Assembly (NCBI RefSeq): GCF_000204195.1
Contig: NZ_AFBG01000003.1
Span: 124,001-188,000, forward strand
DNA: 64,000 nt
From: Acidovorax radicis N35
Lineage (GTDB): Bacteria > Pseudomonadota > Gammaproteobacteria > Burkholderiales > Burkholderiaceae_C
Direction of reading: 5' to 3'
This document shows positions 42,630-53,797 of the stretch, in pieces. How positions within the stretch are numbered: the first letter of the stretch is position 1; every line of letters begins with the position of its first letter. The position numbers and the translations under genes are program-made. The notes under the pieces are model-generated. The model saw nothing but the letters and a program-made list of their open reading frames with translations, was not told where the DNA came from and ran no database searches.

Positions 42630-42672
42630 GGTAAAAATGACCCCTGGCGCTTATCCATAAAGCGCTAAGCGC
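42630..42672 (+). repeat. Dispersed hairpin repeat, after the DUF1631 gene
   Basis: Forward copy: GTAAAAATGACCCCTGGCGC, TTATCCATAAAGCGCTAAGC. It lies 19 bases beyond the DUF1631 stop. Confidence 0.8.
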
Positions 42673-42690
42673 TCTTCTTTCAGGAGCAAA

Positions 42691-45054
42691 TTACAACCTG
42701 CTCTCCACGCTGTTGCGCATGGCCGCCTGCGCCACGGCGTCCAGGGCTTCGTCCACCACGGTCTGTTCGGTCAGCACCTGCATTGCGCCTTGTTGGAAAA
42801 GCCTGTCCAGAAGGCGCAGGGTCATCGACTGGGTTCGGCCAGAGGCACTGGTGAAGAGGAAAAGGTTGCCTTGTGAGCCGATCCAGGACAACTGGGTGCG
42901 CTCCCAATGGCCTGCCACCTGCAGGTTCACCCAGGTGCCAATAGCCAAGGGCGCCAATGGGGCCAGGTGGGGCATCGCGGTGGCATCGCTGGAGGTGGAC
43001 TCTGGCGCCGGTACCACGCTCTCCAGTTCGGGGGACTGCGAGATATCCACGTAGCCGGATTCCTTGGCCTCGGAGGGGGCCACCCACGGGTCGTCATCGT
43101 CCAGGGGGACTGGCGGTGCCACCGCCTGCGCCTCGGGTGGCGGGGCGGGGGGTTGGGTGGCAACCCTGGGACCGGGCTTGAAGGCCTGTTGGTGCAGCTC
43201 CATCAGCAGATCGAAGACGGCCTCGGTCCGGGTGGCGGGGTAGTCGATGGACGCCAGGCCCTCGCGCAGCTTGGCCAGCAGCTTGGGCAGCAGGCGCGCG
43301 AGCCGGCCGGTGTTTGCACGGGTCAGCTCGGGCTGCGCGCTCCAGATCAGGGCGTCCACCAGTTCCTCGTAGCGGCCCGGGTCGGCGCGGCCGGTGGTGG
43401 TGGTCAGGCGCGCCTGGGCCATGACCTGGGCCCAGGGGCCCAGCAGGAAGCGGGAGATTTCGTCGGGCACCTTGCCGAAATCAGGCAGCAGCCAAAGGTC
43501 GCGCGATATCCGGGCGGCCAGCAGGTGGCGCTGCTCGGCATGCTGCAGGGTTTCGATGGCGCGCTGGCGCTCCTGCTTGCGCTGCTGGTCCTTCTCTGCC
43601 CATTTGGCGTGCAATTGCTGCAGGACGTGCTCGAAGTCGTCGGGCCCCTCGATGGTGGCCGTGGCCAGCGGGCCTGCAATGTTCATGAGCGACCGCATGA
43701 AGCTCTGGAAACCGGGGGCCTCGGTGCTGCTGAAGGCCAGGCTGCGGTCGGTGATGTCCTGCAGCAAGCGGCGCGCGGCGTGCTCCTTGTGGCTGAAGAA
43801 CCGGGGGTCGGCCAGTGCCAGCTGCATCAAGGCGGGCTCCAGCGCGCGGATGAATTGCTGCACGGGCCACAGCAGCCGGCTGTCGCGCGCGATGTTGTCC
43901 ACCATCAGCGCCACCACCTCCATGCTCAAGGCTTCTCCCAGCCCGCCGGAATGTTTTCGTGGCGGGGCTGCGGGGTTGGCGCCTGCATTGCCGCTTGCCT
44001 GGGAGCGCTGGCCTCCCAGTCGCTCCATCATGTGGCTGACCTGGTTCATCTCCTGCAGCGCCTCAAAGGCGGCGGGCACGGTGGCTGCGAAATCCGTGGC
44101 GGGCGGGTCGATGCGGGGAAGTTGGTCCGGGTTCTCGAACTCGCGGGCAAACCGGTCCGCGAAGTTCTCTTCGGACTCGGGTGTCGATGTCGTGGCAGAT
44201 GCTTGCGCCAGCGCGGGGTTCTCGCTGAACTCGCCCAGCAGCAGGCGGCGCAGGCGGTCGAGTGTGAGCAGGGGGTCGGCGTGGGCTTCCGCTGTGGACA
44301 GGTCGTTGTCAGATGCAAAGCCGGGGGATACGCCGCCTTCGGCCGGCGCAACGTAAACCACCTGGCCGTCGGCCTGGCGCATCGCATAGCCCACAGGCTG
44401 CACGCCGCTGAGCTTGAGCCGATCCGTCTGCGCCAGGTAGAGCCCACGCAGCTCAGCGCCCAGCGCCTGGGCCATGGGTCCCATCCAGTCGTGCCGAACC
44501 TGGTCTGTGACCTGCATCTGCGACACCACGGTCTGCAATGCCTGCAGGAAGACTTCGGGGCGCAGGGGGTTGTGCTCGGGCTGCACGCGGGGCAGGCCCA
44601 GGGCCGCGCACACCAGGGCGTCGAGGTCGGCCAGTGGCCCCTCCACTGCAGAGATCAGTACCTGCCGGGCGCGGGCGCGCTCCACGCTGTCGTTGATCTG
44701 TGCCTCGTCCATCAGTTCGAGGTCGTCGAAATGGATGGTGAACAGGGAGCGCGTGGGTTTTTCCTCGTTCTGTGCTGCTTCCTGGTCAAGTGCCTTGCGC
44801 AGTGCGTCGGGGTAACGCTCGCCCATCACGGACGTGAGCCGCGACAGCTGTTGCCGCGCTTCCTGCATGGCGTGGTGTTCGCCCGGTGTGCGGGCCTGGT
44901 CCTGGCGCGCCTGCAGAGCCATGCGCGTGGCTTCGGCGACGCGCTCCATCAAGGGCCGGGCCTGTGCCAGCACGTCGTGCACGATGTGCTGGTAGGACGT
45001 GGTATCACTGGCGGAGGGGGCGGGGGCCGACGGTGTGGTGTGTTTCAAGGCCAT
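42691..45054 (-). CDS. DUF1631 family protein
   Basis: A 787-residue mostly helical protein of the DUF1631 family, function unknown and common in Beta- and Gammaproteobacteria. The family pattern is seen near the N-terminus (RSLFTIHFDDLELMDEAQIN and ERARARQVLISAVEGPLADL), in LSMEVVALMVDNIARDSRLL and WPVQQFIRALEPALMQLALAD, and in the C-terminal PilZ-like part (GTWVNLQVAGHWERTQLSW and GNLFLFTSASGRTQSMT). A Ser/Pro-rich linker lies near residues 640-690. The C-terminal PilZ-like region might bind cyclic di-GMP; the RxxxR motif is not obvious. Confidence 0.85.
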   Translation of the reverse strand: MALKHTTPSAPAPSASDTTSYQHIVHDVLAQARPLMERVAEATRMALQARQDQARTPGEHHAMQEARQQLSRLTSVMGERYPDALRKALDQEAAQNEEKPTRSLFTIHFDDLELMDEAQINDSVERARARQVLISAVEGPLADLDALVCAALGLPRVQPEHNPLRPEVFLQALQTVVSQMQVTDQVRHDWMGPMAQALGAELRGLYLAQTDRLKLSGVQPVGYAMRQADGQVVYVAPAEGGVSPGFASDNDLSTAEAHADPLLTLDRLRRLLLGEFSENPALAQASATTSTPESEENFADRFAREFENPDQLPRIDPPATDFAATVPAAFEALQEMNQVSHMMERLGGQRSQASGNAGANPAAPPRKHSGGLGEALSMEVVALMVDNIARDSRLLWPVQQFIRALEPALMQLALADPRFFSHKEHAARRLLQDITDRSLAFSSTEAPGFQSFMRSLMNIAGPLATATIEGPDDFEHVLQQLHAKWAEKDQQRKQERQRAIETLQHAEQRHLLAARISRDLWLLPDFGKVPDEISRFLLGPWAQVMAQARLTTTTGRADPGRYEELVDALIWSAQPELTRANTGRLARLLPKLLAKLREGLASIDYPATRTEAVFDLLMELHQQAFKPGPRVATQPPAPPPEAQAVAPPVPLDDDDPWVAPSEAKESGYVDISQSPELESVVPAPESTSSDATAMPHLAPLAPLAIGTWVNLQVAGHWERTQLSWIGSQGNLFLFTSASGRTQSMTLRLLDRLFQQGAMQVLTEQTVVDEALDAVAQAAMRNSVESRL

Positions 45055-45094
45055 CTTCTGGGAGGACGGGAACCGGTGCCTGCCATGGTACGCG

Positions 45095-45118
45095 GCAAAA
45101 AGGGGCCTGAGGCCCCTT
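45095..45118 (-). terminator. Terminator of the membrane pyrophosphatase gene
   Basis: Minus-strand AAGGGGCC-TCA-GGCCCCTT followed by a T-run, 43 bases after the hppA stop. Confidence 0.8.
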
Positions 45119-45160
45119 GTTTACCTGGATTCCCGGCTTGTCAGGCCGGGTCCGTGCGCT

Positions 45161-47242
<2,082 letters not shown>

Positions 47243-47507
47243 TCGTCACTCCTTGAAATATTCAGTTGCACGGAAGGAAACACAACGCAGGACGGTGGTG
47301 CTTCCGTTGCGTTGCTTCCTCGTGCTCCCTGTGCATTTCGCGGCAGGAGTCGATTGGCCAACAGGCCCAATTTACAGGCAAACGCCGGTTTGCAAGCGGG
47401 CAGAAAGGGGCGTGCGCCTAAAATCAGGGTTAATCCCGACGCTTCATTGCGCTGCATCAGCGCCGGATGCCTCGCGGGTTACCGTCAACAAACCACTCTC
47501 CAAAGAC

Positions 47508-48044
47508 ATGTCCCTCAACAACGTCCCCCCAGGTAAGAACGTTCCCGATGCCTTCAACGTCGTCATCGAAATCCCGATGAACGCCGACCCGATCAAGTAC
47601 GAAGTGGACAAGGAATCGGGCGCCATTTTTGTGGACCGTTTCATGACCACGGCCATGCATTACCCGACCAACTACGGCTACGTGCCGCAGACGCTGTCGG
47701 GCGACGGCGACCCAGTGGATGTGCTGGTGATCACGCCTTACCCCCTGCACCCCGGTGTGGTCGTGACCTGCCGCCCCCTGGGTATCCTGATGATGGAAGA
47801 CGAGGCCGGTGTGGATGGCAAGGTGATTGCCGTGCCCACGTCCAAGATCCTGCCCATGTACGACCACTGGAAGACCATTGACGACGTGAACGCCATGCGC
47901 CGCAACGCCATCGCCCACTTCTTCGAGCACTACAAGGACCTGGAAAAGGGCAAGTGGGTCAAGGTGCTGGGCTGGGAAGGCATTGACGGTGCCAAGAAGG
48001 AAATCGTCGACGGCATTGAAAGCTACAAGAAGGCCCACGCCTGA
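47508..48044 (+). CDS. ppa: Inorganic pyrophosphatase, family I
   Basis: A 178-residue soluble hexameric-type pyrophosphatase. The metal site is [12 protein letters not shown], with [15 protein letters not shown] upstream and [12 protein letters not shown] and [16 protein letters not shown] downstream, all conserved. The ATG at 47508 gives the standard length; the open frame continues upstream but is not homologous. Between ppa and hppA (47243-47507) only unassigned promoter-like sequence is seen. Confidence 0.96.
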   Translation: MSLNNVPPGKNVPDAFNVVIEIPMNADPIKYEVDKESGAIFVDRFMTTAMHYPTNYGYVPQTLSGDGDPVDVLVITPYPLHPGVVVTCRPLGILMMEDEAGVDGKVIAVPTSKILPMYDHWKTIDDVNAMRRNAIAHFFEHYKDLEKGKWVKVLGWEGIDGAKKEIVDGIESYKKAHA

Positions 48045-48055
48045 AGGTGGTTTGG

Positions 48056-48112
48056 CATAAAAATAGCCTCTATGGCCTGACGGGAGTTAATTTGTAGCTA
48101 TAAATAATATAG
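48056..48112 (+). repeat. Degenerate copy of the dispersed hairpin repeat
   Basis: ATAAAAATAGCCTC at the left and TTGTAGCTATAAATAAT at the right match the repeat ends, but the AGCGCT arms between are lost. It separates ppa from its terminator. Confidence 0.5.
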
Positions 48113-48136
48113 CATCAAGGGGTTCCCTCGAAAAAG

Positions 48137-48166
48137 CATGCGGGTCACAACCCGCATGTTTTTTTT
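48137..48166 (+). terminator. Terminator after ppa
   Basis: CATGCGGGT-CACA-ACCCGCATG followed by eight T. Confidence 0.9.
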
Positions 48167-48322
48167 ATGGCCGCTTGGTGCCTCGCTGTAGGGGGAAAGC
48201 CCGCTTTGCAGGAGTTGTGACACTGTTAGACTGCATTTGGTTACAAATATGCGGTGCTGAGCAATACAGATTGGCATGCGTCGAAGTGCCTTGTGTGGGC
48301 AACGCAATGTGAAGGGTGATTC

Positions 48323-50158
48323 ATGAAAGTTTCCGATCTGCGCATCGGCGTCAAGCTGGGGGCGGGTTTTCTGCTGATGGTGTTGTTCACCACGCTGCTG
48401 GGCGTGACCGCGCTCGTCCAGATGTCGCGCATTCACAGCAACGCGGACAACCTGGCCACGAACCTGTTGCCCACTGTCGCGCAGGTGGGCGAGCTGCGGG
48501 TGCTGCTCAACCGCATGCGCCGCTCTGAGGGAGGCCTGGCCACGGCGCGAAATGCCCCCGAGGTGAAGGCGTTTTCCGAACAGGTGCTGGCGCGGCACAA
48601 GGATGTGGAGCGGGTCGAGGGGACCCTGGCGCCCCTGGTCGATACGCCCCGCGAGCGCGAGGCCTTCGATCTGTACAAGCAGCGCAAGGCCGCCTACCTC
48701 GTGGTGCAGGCGAACCTGATCGAGATCGCCAAGAACGTGGATTTCAGCACCACCGAAACCCTGGAGCTGACGGGCGACGCGCTGGGCATGCTGTACGCCG
48801 GAGAGTCGGAAACCGCCTTCGTGGCCACGGCGGAAACGTTGGGGGAGCTGCAGAAGATCAACGCCGAGAACGCGGTGCAGGCCAATGCCGACGCCCGGGA
48901 AGTGTTTGACAGGGCGCGCCTGTGGTTGCTGGGCACGTTGGCGGTGTGTGTGGTGCTGGCTGCGCTGCTGGGCGTGGGCATCACGCGCACCGTCTCCCGG
49001 CCGGCCCACCATGCCGTGCGGGCTGCCCGGGCCATTGCCGAGGGCGACCTCACGACCGAGGTGCCGCCAGGCGGCAAGGACGAAATGGGCCAGCTGCTCA
49101 CGGCGCTGGGGGACATGCGTGCCAACCTGGCGCGCGTGGTGTCGGGCGTGCGCAGCAACGCTGAGGGTGTTGCATCGGCGAGCTCGCAGATTGCATCGGG
49201 CAACAACGACCTGTCGGCGCGCACCGAACAGCAGGCCAGCGCGCTGGAAGAGACCGCAGCGTCGATGGAAGAGCTGGGCTCCACCGTGCGCCAGAACGCC
49301 GACAACGCGCGGGCAGCCAACCAGCTTGCCGTGAACGCCTCCACCGTGGCCGTGCAGGGCGGGGACGTGGTGGCCGAAGTGGTGGAGACCATGAAAGGCA
49401 TCAACGACAGCAGCAAGAAGATCGCCGACATCATCAGCGTCATCGACGGCATCGCCTTCCAGACCAACATCCTGGCGCTGAATGCGGCGGTGGAAGCGGC
49501 CCGTGCGGGCGAGCAAGGCCGGGGCTTTGCGGTGGTGGCCGGAGAAGTGCGCAGCCTGGCAGGGCGCAGCGCCGAGGCTGCCAAGGAAATCAAGGCCCTG
49601 ATCAATGCCAGCGTGGAACGCGTGGAACAAGGCACCGCCCTGGTGGACAAGGCCGGGGCCACCATGGCCGAAGTGGTCAGCGCCATCCGGCGCGTGACCG
49701 ACATCATGGGCGAGATCAGCGCCGCCAGCAGCGAACAAAGCGCAGGCGTGGGCCAGGTGGGAGAAGCCGTGACGCAAATGGACCAGGCCACGCAGCAGAA
49801 CGCAGCGCTGGTGGAAGAAATGGCGGCAGCGGCCAGCGCGCTGAACGCCCAGGCAGGCGAACTGGTGAACGCCGTGGCGGTGTTCAAGCTCGATGCCAGT
49901 GCAAGCACCCGCAGCGCGCCAGCGCCAGCACCCCGTGCGCCCATCGCCGCCCCGGCATTCACGGCCCAACGAAGTGCAGCCGCGAACAAAAGCGCCGGCA
50001 AGATCGGCAGCACAAAGCCCGCCAAACCCCAGGCCAGCCTGGCGGCCCCCAAGACCAGCGCAGCCGCCCCCGCAACCAGTACCAAGGCCCCGGCTGCCAG
50101 CGCGCCCGCGCCCGCAGCAGCCAAGGGAGGCAACGACGACGACTGGGAGAGCTTCTGA
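48323..50158 (+). CDS. Methyl-accepting chemotaxis protein 1
   Basis: A 611-residue chemoreceptor. TM1 ([20 protein letters not shown], about 11-33), a helical periplasmic sensor domain of about 160 residues, TM2 ([20 protein letters not shown], about 200) and a HAMP domain are followed by the signalling coiled coil with the tip [20 protein letters not shown] and [14 protein letters not shown]. An Ala/Pro-rich tail ends in NDDDWESF, an xWxxF-type sequence resembling the CheR/CheB tethering pentapeptide. The ligand is unknown. The signalling half and 3' flank are nearly identical to receptor 2. Confidence 0.95.
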   Translation: MKVSDLRIGVKLGAGFLLMVLFTTLLGVTALVQMSRIHSNADNLATNLLPTVAQVGELRVLLNRMRRSEGGLATARNAPEVKAFSEQVLARHKDVERVEGTLAPLVDTPREREAFDLYKQRKAAYLVVQANLIEIAKNVDFSTTETLELTGDALGMLYAGESETAFVATAETLGELQKINAENAVQANADAREVFDRARLWLLGTLAVCVVLAALLGVGITRTVSRPAHHAVRAARAIAEGDLTTEVPPGGKDEMGQLLTALGDMRANLARVVSGVRSNAEGVASASSQIASGNNDLSARTEQQASALEETAASMEELGSTVRQNADNARAANQLAVNASTVAVQGGDVVAEVVETMKGINDSSKKIADIISVIDGIAFQTNILALNAAVEAARAGEQGRGFAVVAGEVRSLAGRSAEAAKEIKALINASVERVEQGTALVDKAGATMAEVVSAIRRVTDIMGEISAASSEQSAGVGQVGEAVTQMDQATQQNAALVEEMAAAASALNAQAGELVNAVAVFKLDASASTRSAPAPAPRAPIAAPAFTAQRSAAANKSAGKIGSTKPAKPQASLAAPKTSAAAPATSTKAPAASAPAPAAAKGGNDDDWESF

Positions 50159-50242
50159 GCGGGGCACACTGCCCGAGCCCATGGGGGTGTGATTAAAAAC
50201 AGCCCCTAGCGCTTGTCTATCAAGCGCTCATAGCCATCAAAA
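49148..50242 (+). repeat. Near-identical 1.1 kb block shared with the neighbouring receptor gene
   Basis: This stretch, from just after HAMP through the stop codon and the dispersed repeat, is almost the same as 52242-53355. Differences are scattered single bases, a short indel in the Ser/Thr tail and a 17-base duplication in the second copy. The sensor halves of the two genes differ completely. Confidence 0.85.
50192..50242 (+). repeat. Dispersed hairpin repeat after receptor 1
   Basis: ATTAAAAACAGCCCCTAGCG, CTTGTCTATCAAGCGCTCAT, AGCCATCAAA. Full-length forward copy. Confidence 0.9.
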
Positions 50243-50244
50243 AC

Positions 50245-50279
50245 AAAGCACGCTGCGGATTTTCCTCAGCGTGCTTTTT
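50245..50279 (+). terminator. Terminator after receptor 1
   Basis: AAAGCACGCTG pairs with CAGCGTGCTTT across an 11-base loop, followed by TT; A- and T-rich ends make it potentially bidirectional. Confidence 0.85.
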
Positions 50280-50322
50280 GTTGGTTTGGGTGGGGCTTGC
50301 GACCGCGCCCCGTCCAAGGCGC

Positions 50323-51129
50323 TTACCGATGGGGGTCTGGATACACCAGGTGCAAGCCCGGAATCCTGGGGCGTTGAAAGGGCTGCCAATCCACGTCAGG
50401 GCCGTGCGGTTGCCCCAGGCGGTCGGCCACGGCCCACCAGGCGCTGGGGTTCAGGCCAATGCCAAAGTGGCTGGCCACCACTTCGATGTTTTCGGTGTGC
50501 GGGTTGTGCGCCGCCGGCGCCTGGATGCTGCCGCGCCAGGCCACCACGCCATCGCTGCGCGAGTAGATGCTGGTGGTAGGCACCGGGGGCGCCTCGGGCA
50601 GGTTGTAGTTTTCAGTCTCGCGCTCGATGCTGCGGCCACTGGCGAGCTGGTAGATGCGCCACGCGTTGGTGGAGGTGTGGTGCCCCGCAAACGGCGTGCC
50701 CAGCGTGATCACGCAGCGCACCCGATCGGGCATTTCCTTGGCCAGTTCGCGCGCATAGACGCCGCCCAGGCTCCAGCCCACCAGGCTCACCTTGCCGCCG
50801 CTCGTGTCATACGCCTCCTGCAGCTGGCGCTTGGCGTTTTCCAGCACTCCATCCTTGGGGCCGAGGTTCAGGCCCTGGCCCCAGCCCAGGGTCTCGTAGT
50901 TGCGCGACTCCAGGTAGCGGCGCAGCGGAACGGTGGTGGCATCCCCTGCCGTGAGGCCCGGAAACACGATCACCGTGTGGCCGTCGCCGCGTGGGGCGCG
51001 CTGCAGCACAGGCCAGGCGGGCAACACCGCGCCAAACTCCCACGGGGCCCGCAGCTCGAGTGCCAGCAGCGGCAGGCCGGGAGCCGGGATGTGGTTGGGG
51101 TCGGTTTCTTTGTTGCTGAAAAAGGGCAT
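50323..51129 (-). CDS. Alpha/beta-hydrolase, lipase-like
   Basis: A 268-residue alpha/beta-hydrolase. The nucleophile elbow is LVGWSLGGVYAREL (Ser about 130); the acid and base are probably Asp in TSIYSRSDGVV and His in VVASHFGIGLNP. The oxyanion area is VIVFPGLTAGDATTVPLRRY. No signal peptide is seen at the 51129 start. It sits between two chemoreceptor genes on the opposite strand and may be an esterase; the substrate is unknown. Confidence 0.85.
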   Translation of the reverse strand: MPFFSNKETDPNHIPAPGLPLLALELRAPWEFGAVLPAWPVLQRAPRGDGHTVIVFPGLTAGDATTVPLRRYLESRNYETLGWGQGLNLGPKDGVLENAKRQLQEAYDTSGGKVSLVGWSLGGVYARELAKEMPDRVRCVITLGTPFAGHHTSTNAWRIYQLASGRSIERETENYNLPEAPPVPTTSIYSRSDGVVAWRGSIQAPAAHNPHTENIEVVASHFGIGLNPSAWWAVADRLGQPHGPDVDWQPFQRPRIPGLHLVYPDPHR

Positions 51130-51452
51130 CGGGTCGTCAATCAAAAGCAAAGGCGCGCACGGGCGGTGGGGTCGCCATGGAAGGTAGCATTTTTTTGGCT
51201 GTGCATTGGGGGGTGGACTGGAGCTAGCTCTCCAATACCAAGGTTGGGGGGCTGGGCTCTGGCGGGGTTGGTGTCGCCAACTTGACAGCTGCGTGTGCAG
51301 TGGCTGGCCCGCAAATGCCTGGGCGAGAGCATGCCGGTCTTGACGAAGATCAAGACGCAGCCCGGCTGCGGCGAAATAGGTCTGGTGACAAAGGCCCCCC
51401 ACGGATAAGGTGTCGGCAGCCAGAGAAAACATCCATTCAGAGGAGAAGCAGG
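51130..51452. other. Leader region of receptor 2
   Basis: No gene is supported. The last 25 bases contain AGAGGAGAAGCAGG, a strong ribosome-binding site for receptor 2. I do not see a convincing flagellar sigma-28 promoter or other site. Confidence 0.4.
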
Positions 51453-53252
51453 ATGAACCAGCTGAGGATTTCAACCCGACTCGCCGTAGCGTTTGCCGTC
51501 ATGGTGCTTTTGCTCATCGCGCTGGGTGCGGTCAGCCTGATCCGGTCTACGAACCAGCGCACGGAGCTCAAGGACGTCATTGACGTGCGCATCCCGATCA
51601 CCAGAGCACTGGGAACCCTTACTGACCGGGTGAATGTGCAAGCCATCCAGGTGCGCAATCTGGCGATTTTCACGACCGAGGCGGTGGTCAAATCGTCGAT
51701 GGACCAGATTACCGCGTCCAGGGCGGAAGTGGACGCGCAGTACAAAACGCTGGATTCGCTGATCACCTCCGCCAATGGCAAGGAACTCCTTGCCCGGATG
51801 CAGCAGCGGCGGGCGGAGTTTGCAAAGATCGGCGTGCAGTACCTGGGCATGATCCAGCAAGGGCAGAAGGACGAAGCCATCAAGCTGCTCGAAGAGCAAT
51901 ACCGCCCCGCACAGCGGGCCTACCAGGCCGCCATTCACGAGCAGGTTGAGTATCAGGCCCAGGTCACCGCAAAAGCGGGTGAACGGGCAGAAGCCGCAGC
52001 TACTGCGTTGCAACGGGATGTGTTGATTGCGGGGGCACTCGCGATTGCCATTGCCCTCTTTCTCGCCGTCACCATCATCCGGTCCATCACCCGCCCCCTT
52101 GCACGGGCGGTGGAGGCTGCTGACCGTGTGGCCGGCGGCGATCTCAGCGGCCAGATCACCGTTCAGTCCCAAGACGAAACTGGCCACCTGCTCAGCGCCC
52201 TGCAGCGCATGCAGCAAAGCCTGGTGAACACCGTGGCCGCGGTGCGCAGCAACGCCGAAGGTGTTGCGTCGGCGAGCTCGCAGATTGCATCGGGCAACAA
52301 CGACCTGTCGGCGCGCACCGAACAGCAGGCCAGCGCGCTGGAAGAGACCGCCGCGTCGATGGAAGAGCTGGGCTCCACCGTGCGCCAGAACGCCGACAAC
52401 GCGCGGGCAGCCAACCAGCTGGCCGTGAACGCCTCCACCGTGGCCGTGCAGGGCGGGGACGTGGTGGCCGAAGTGGTGGAGACCATGAAAGGCATCAACG
52501 ACAGCAGCAAGAAGATCGCCGACATCATCAGCGTCATCGACGGCATCGCCTTCCAGACCAACATCCTGGCGCTCAACGCTGCGGTGGAAGCGGCCCGTGC
52601 GGGCGAGCAAGGCCGGGGCTTTGCGGTGGTGGCCGGAGAAGTGCGCAGCCTGGCAGGGCGCAGCGCCGAGGCTGCCAAGGAAATCAAGGCCCTGATCAAT
52701 GCCAGCGTGGAACGCGTGGAACAAGGCACCGCCCTGGTGGACAAGGCCGGGGCCACCATGGCCGAAGTGGTCAGCGCCATCCGGCGCGTGACCGACATCA
52801 TGGGCGAGATCAGCGCCGCCAGCAGCGAACAAAGCGCAGGCGTGGGCCAGGTGGGAGAAGCCGTGACGCAGATGGACCAGGCCACGCAGCAGAACGCAGC
52901 GCTGGTGGAAGAAATGGCGGCAGCGGCCAGCGCGCTGAACGCCCAGGCGGGCGAACTGGTGAACGCCGTGGCGGTGTTCAAGCTCGATGCCAGCACGGCA
53001 CGCAGCAGCGCGCCAGCGCCAGCACCCCGTGCGCCCATCGCCGCCCCGGCATTCACGGCCCAACGAAGTGCAGCCGCGAACAAAAGCGCCGGCAAGATCG
53101 GCAGCACAAAGCCCGCCAAACCCCAGGCCAGCCTGGCGGCCCCCAAGACCAGCGCAGCCGCCCCCGCAACCAGTGCCAAGGCCCCGGCTGCCAGCGCGCC
53201 AGCGCCCGCAGCAGCCAAGGGAGGCAACGACGACGACTGGGAGAGCTTCTGA
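51453..53252 (+). CDS. Methyl-accepting chemotaxis protein 2
   Basis: A 599-residue chemoreceptor with TM1 ([20 protein letters not shown]), a four-helix-bundle sensor domain resembling Tar-type 4HB MCP domains ([20 protein letters not shown]), TM2 ([20 protein letters not shown], about 190) and HAMP. The signalling domain and Ala/Pro-rich tail, ending NDDDWESF, are nearly identical to receptor 1. The start at 51453 has a strong ribosome-binding site; the longer frame from 51282 is rejected. Confidence 0.95.
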   Translation: MNQLRISTRLAVAFAVMVLLLIALGAVSLIRSTNQRTELKDVIDVRIPITRALGTLTDRVNVQAIQVRNLAIFTTEAVVKSSMDQITASRAEVDAQYKTLDSLITSANGKELLARMQQRRAEFAKIGVQYLGMIQQGQKDEAIKLLEEQYRPAQRAYQAAIHEQVEYQAQVTAKAGERAEAAATALQRDVLIAGALAIAIALFLAVTIIRSITRPLARAVEAADRVAGGDLSGQITVQSQDETGHLLSALQRMQQSLVNTVAAVRSNAEGVASASSQIASGNNDLSARTEQQASALEETAASMEELGSTVRQNADNARAANQLAVNASTVAVQGGDVVAEVVETMKGINDSSKKIADIISVIDGIAFQTNILALNAAVEAARAGEQGRGFAVVAGEVRSLAGRSAEAAKEIKALINASVERVEQGTALVDKAGATMAEVVSAIRRVTDIMGEISAASSEQSAGVGQVGEAVTQMDQATQQNAALVEEMAAAASALNAQAGELVNAVAVFKLDASTARSSAPAPAPRAPIAAPAFTAQRSAAANKSAGKIGSTKPAKPQASLAAPKTSAAAPATSAKAPAASAPAPAAAKGGNDDDWESF

Positions 53253-53271
53253 GCTGGGAGAGCTTCTGAGC
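53238..53271 (+). repeat. 17-base tandem duplication spanning the receptor 2 stop codon
   Basis: TGGGAGAGCTTCTGAGC is present twice in a row; the first copy contains the TGA stop. Receptor 1 has a single copy, so the duplication arose after the two blocks became alike. Confidence 0.9.
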
Positions 53272-53302
53272 GGGGCACACTGCCCGAGCCCATGGGGGTG
53301 TG

Positions 53303-53355
53303 ATTAAAAACAGCCCCTGGCGCTTGTCTATCAAGCGCTAATAGCTATCAAAAAA
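53303..53355 (+). repeat. Dispersed hairpin repeat after receptor 2
   Basis: Forward copy almost identical to the one at 50192-50242, with its preceding flank also conserved. Confidence 0.9.
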
Positions 53356-53366
53356 GGAGCATTCTG

Positions 53367-53403
53367 GGCGCGCTGCAGGTTTCTGCCCTGCAGCGCGCCT
53401 TGT
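53367..53403 (+). terminator. Terminator after receptor 2
   Basis: GGCGCGCTGCAGG and its complement CCTGCAGCGCGCC form a 13-base perfect stem. The T-run after it is short. The remaining sequence to 53797 shows no gene that I can support; open frames there have no ribosome-binding site. Confidence 0.7.
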
Positions 53404-53797
53404 GCTTTCTGGCGCCATTCCGTTTGCCACGGCCCGCGTATCGCCACTGCCGGGGGGCGTCGTTTTTCTTGGGACAAATGTTCGCAAACGTAACGGAAAG
53501 CGCTATGCTGAACGCACAGGCCTTCCGCTCTTGTGCGGCTGCGGGTTTGTCTTGGATGCGTTGGTCTTTTGCCGGGAGTTCTTTCATGGTTCACGGCTTT
53601 GACTTTGCGGGTGCATGGGCTGTCGGCCCTTGGGACCAGGGTTGCCGGTCACCTGCCTGGCGCACATCCTGCGTGTCGCTTCTCGCCCGCTTGCACCACC
53701 GCAACCCAGCCCTCTGCCGCCGGCCTGCAGACCGATGGCGCCCTGGCGCGTGGTGGAGTTGCAGTTTCTTCCATGTCCCCACTTCAGGAGCGTTGCC

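Noticed and set aside
51130..51452. Flagellar sigma-28 promoter upstream of the chemoreceptors
   Set aside because: No match to the TAAA/GCCGATAA pattern with proper spacing was found upstream of any of the three genes.
53615..53797. N-terminal extension of chemoreceptor 3, and of receptor 2 from 51282
   Set aside because: Ribosome-binding sites and the usual basic-then-hydrophobic N-terminus fit the shorter starts at 53798 and 51453.
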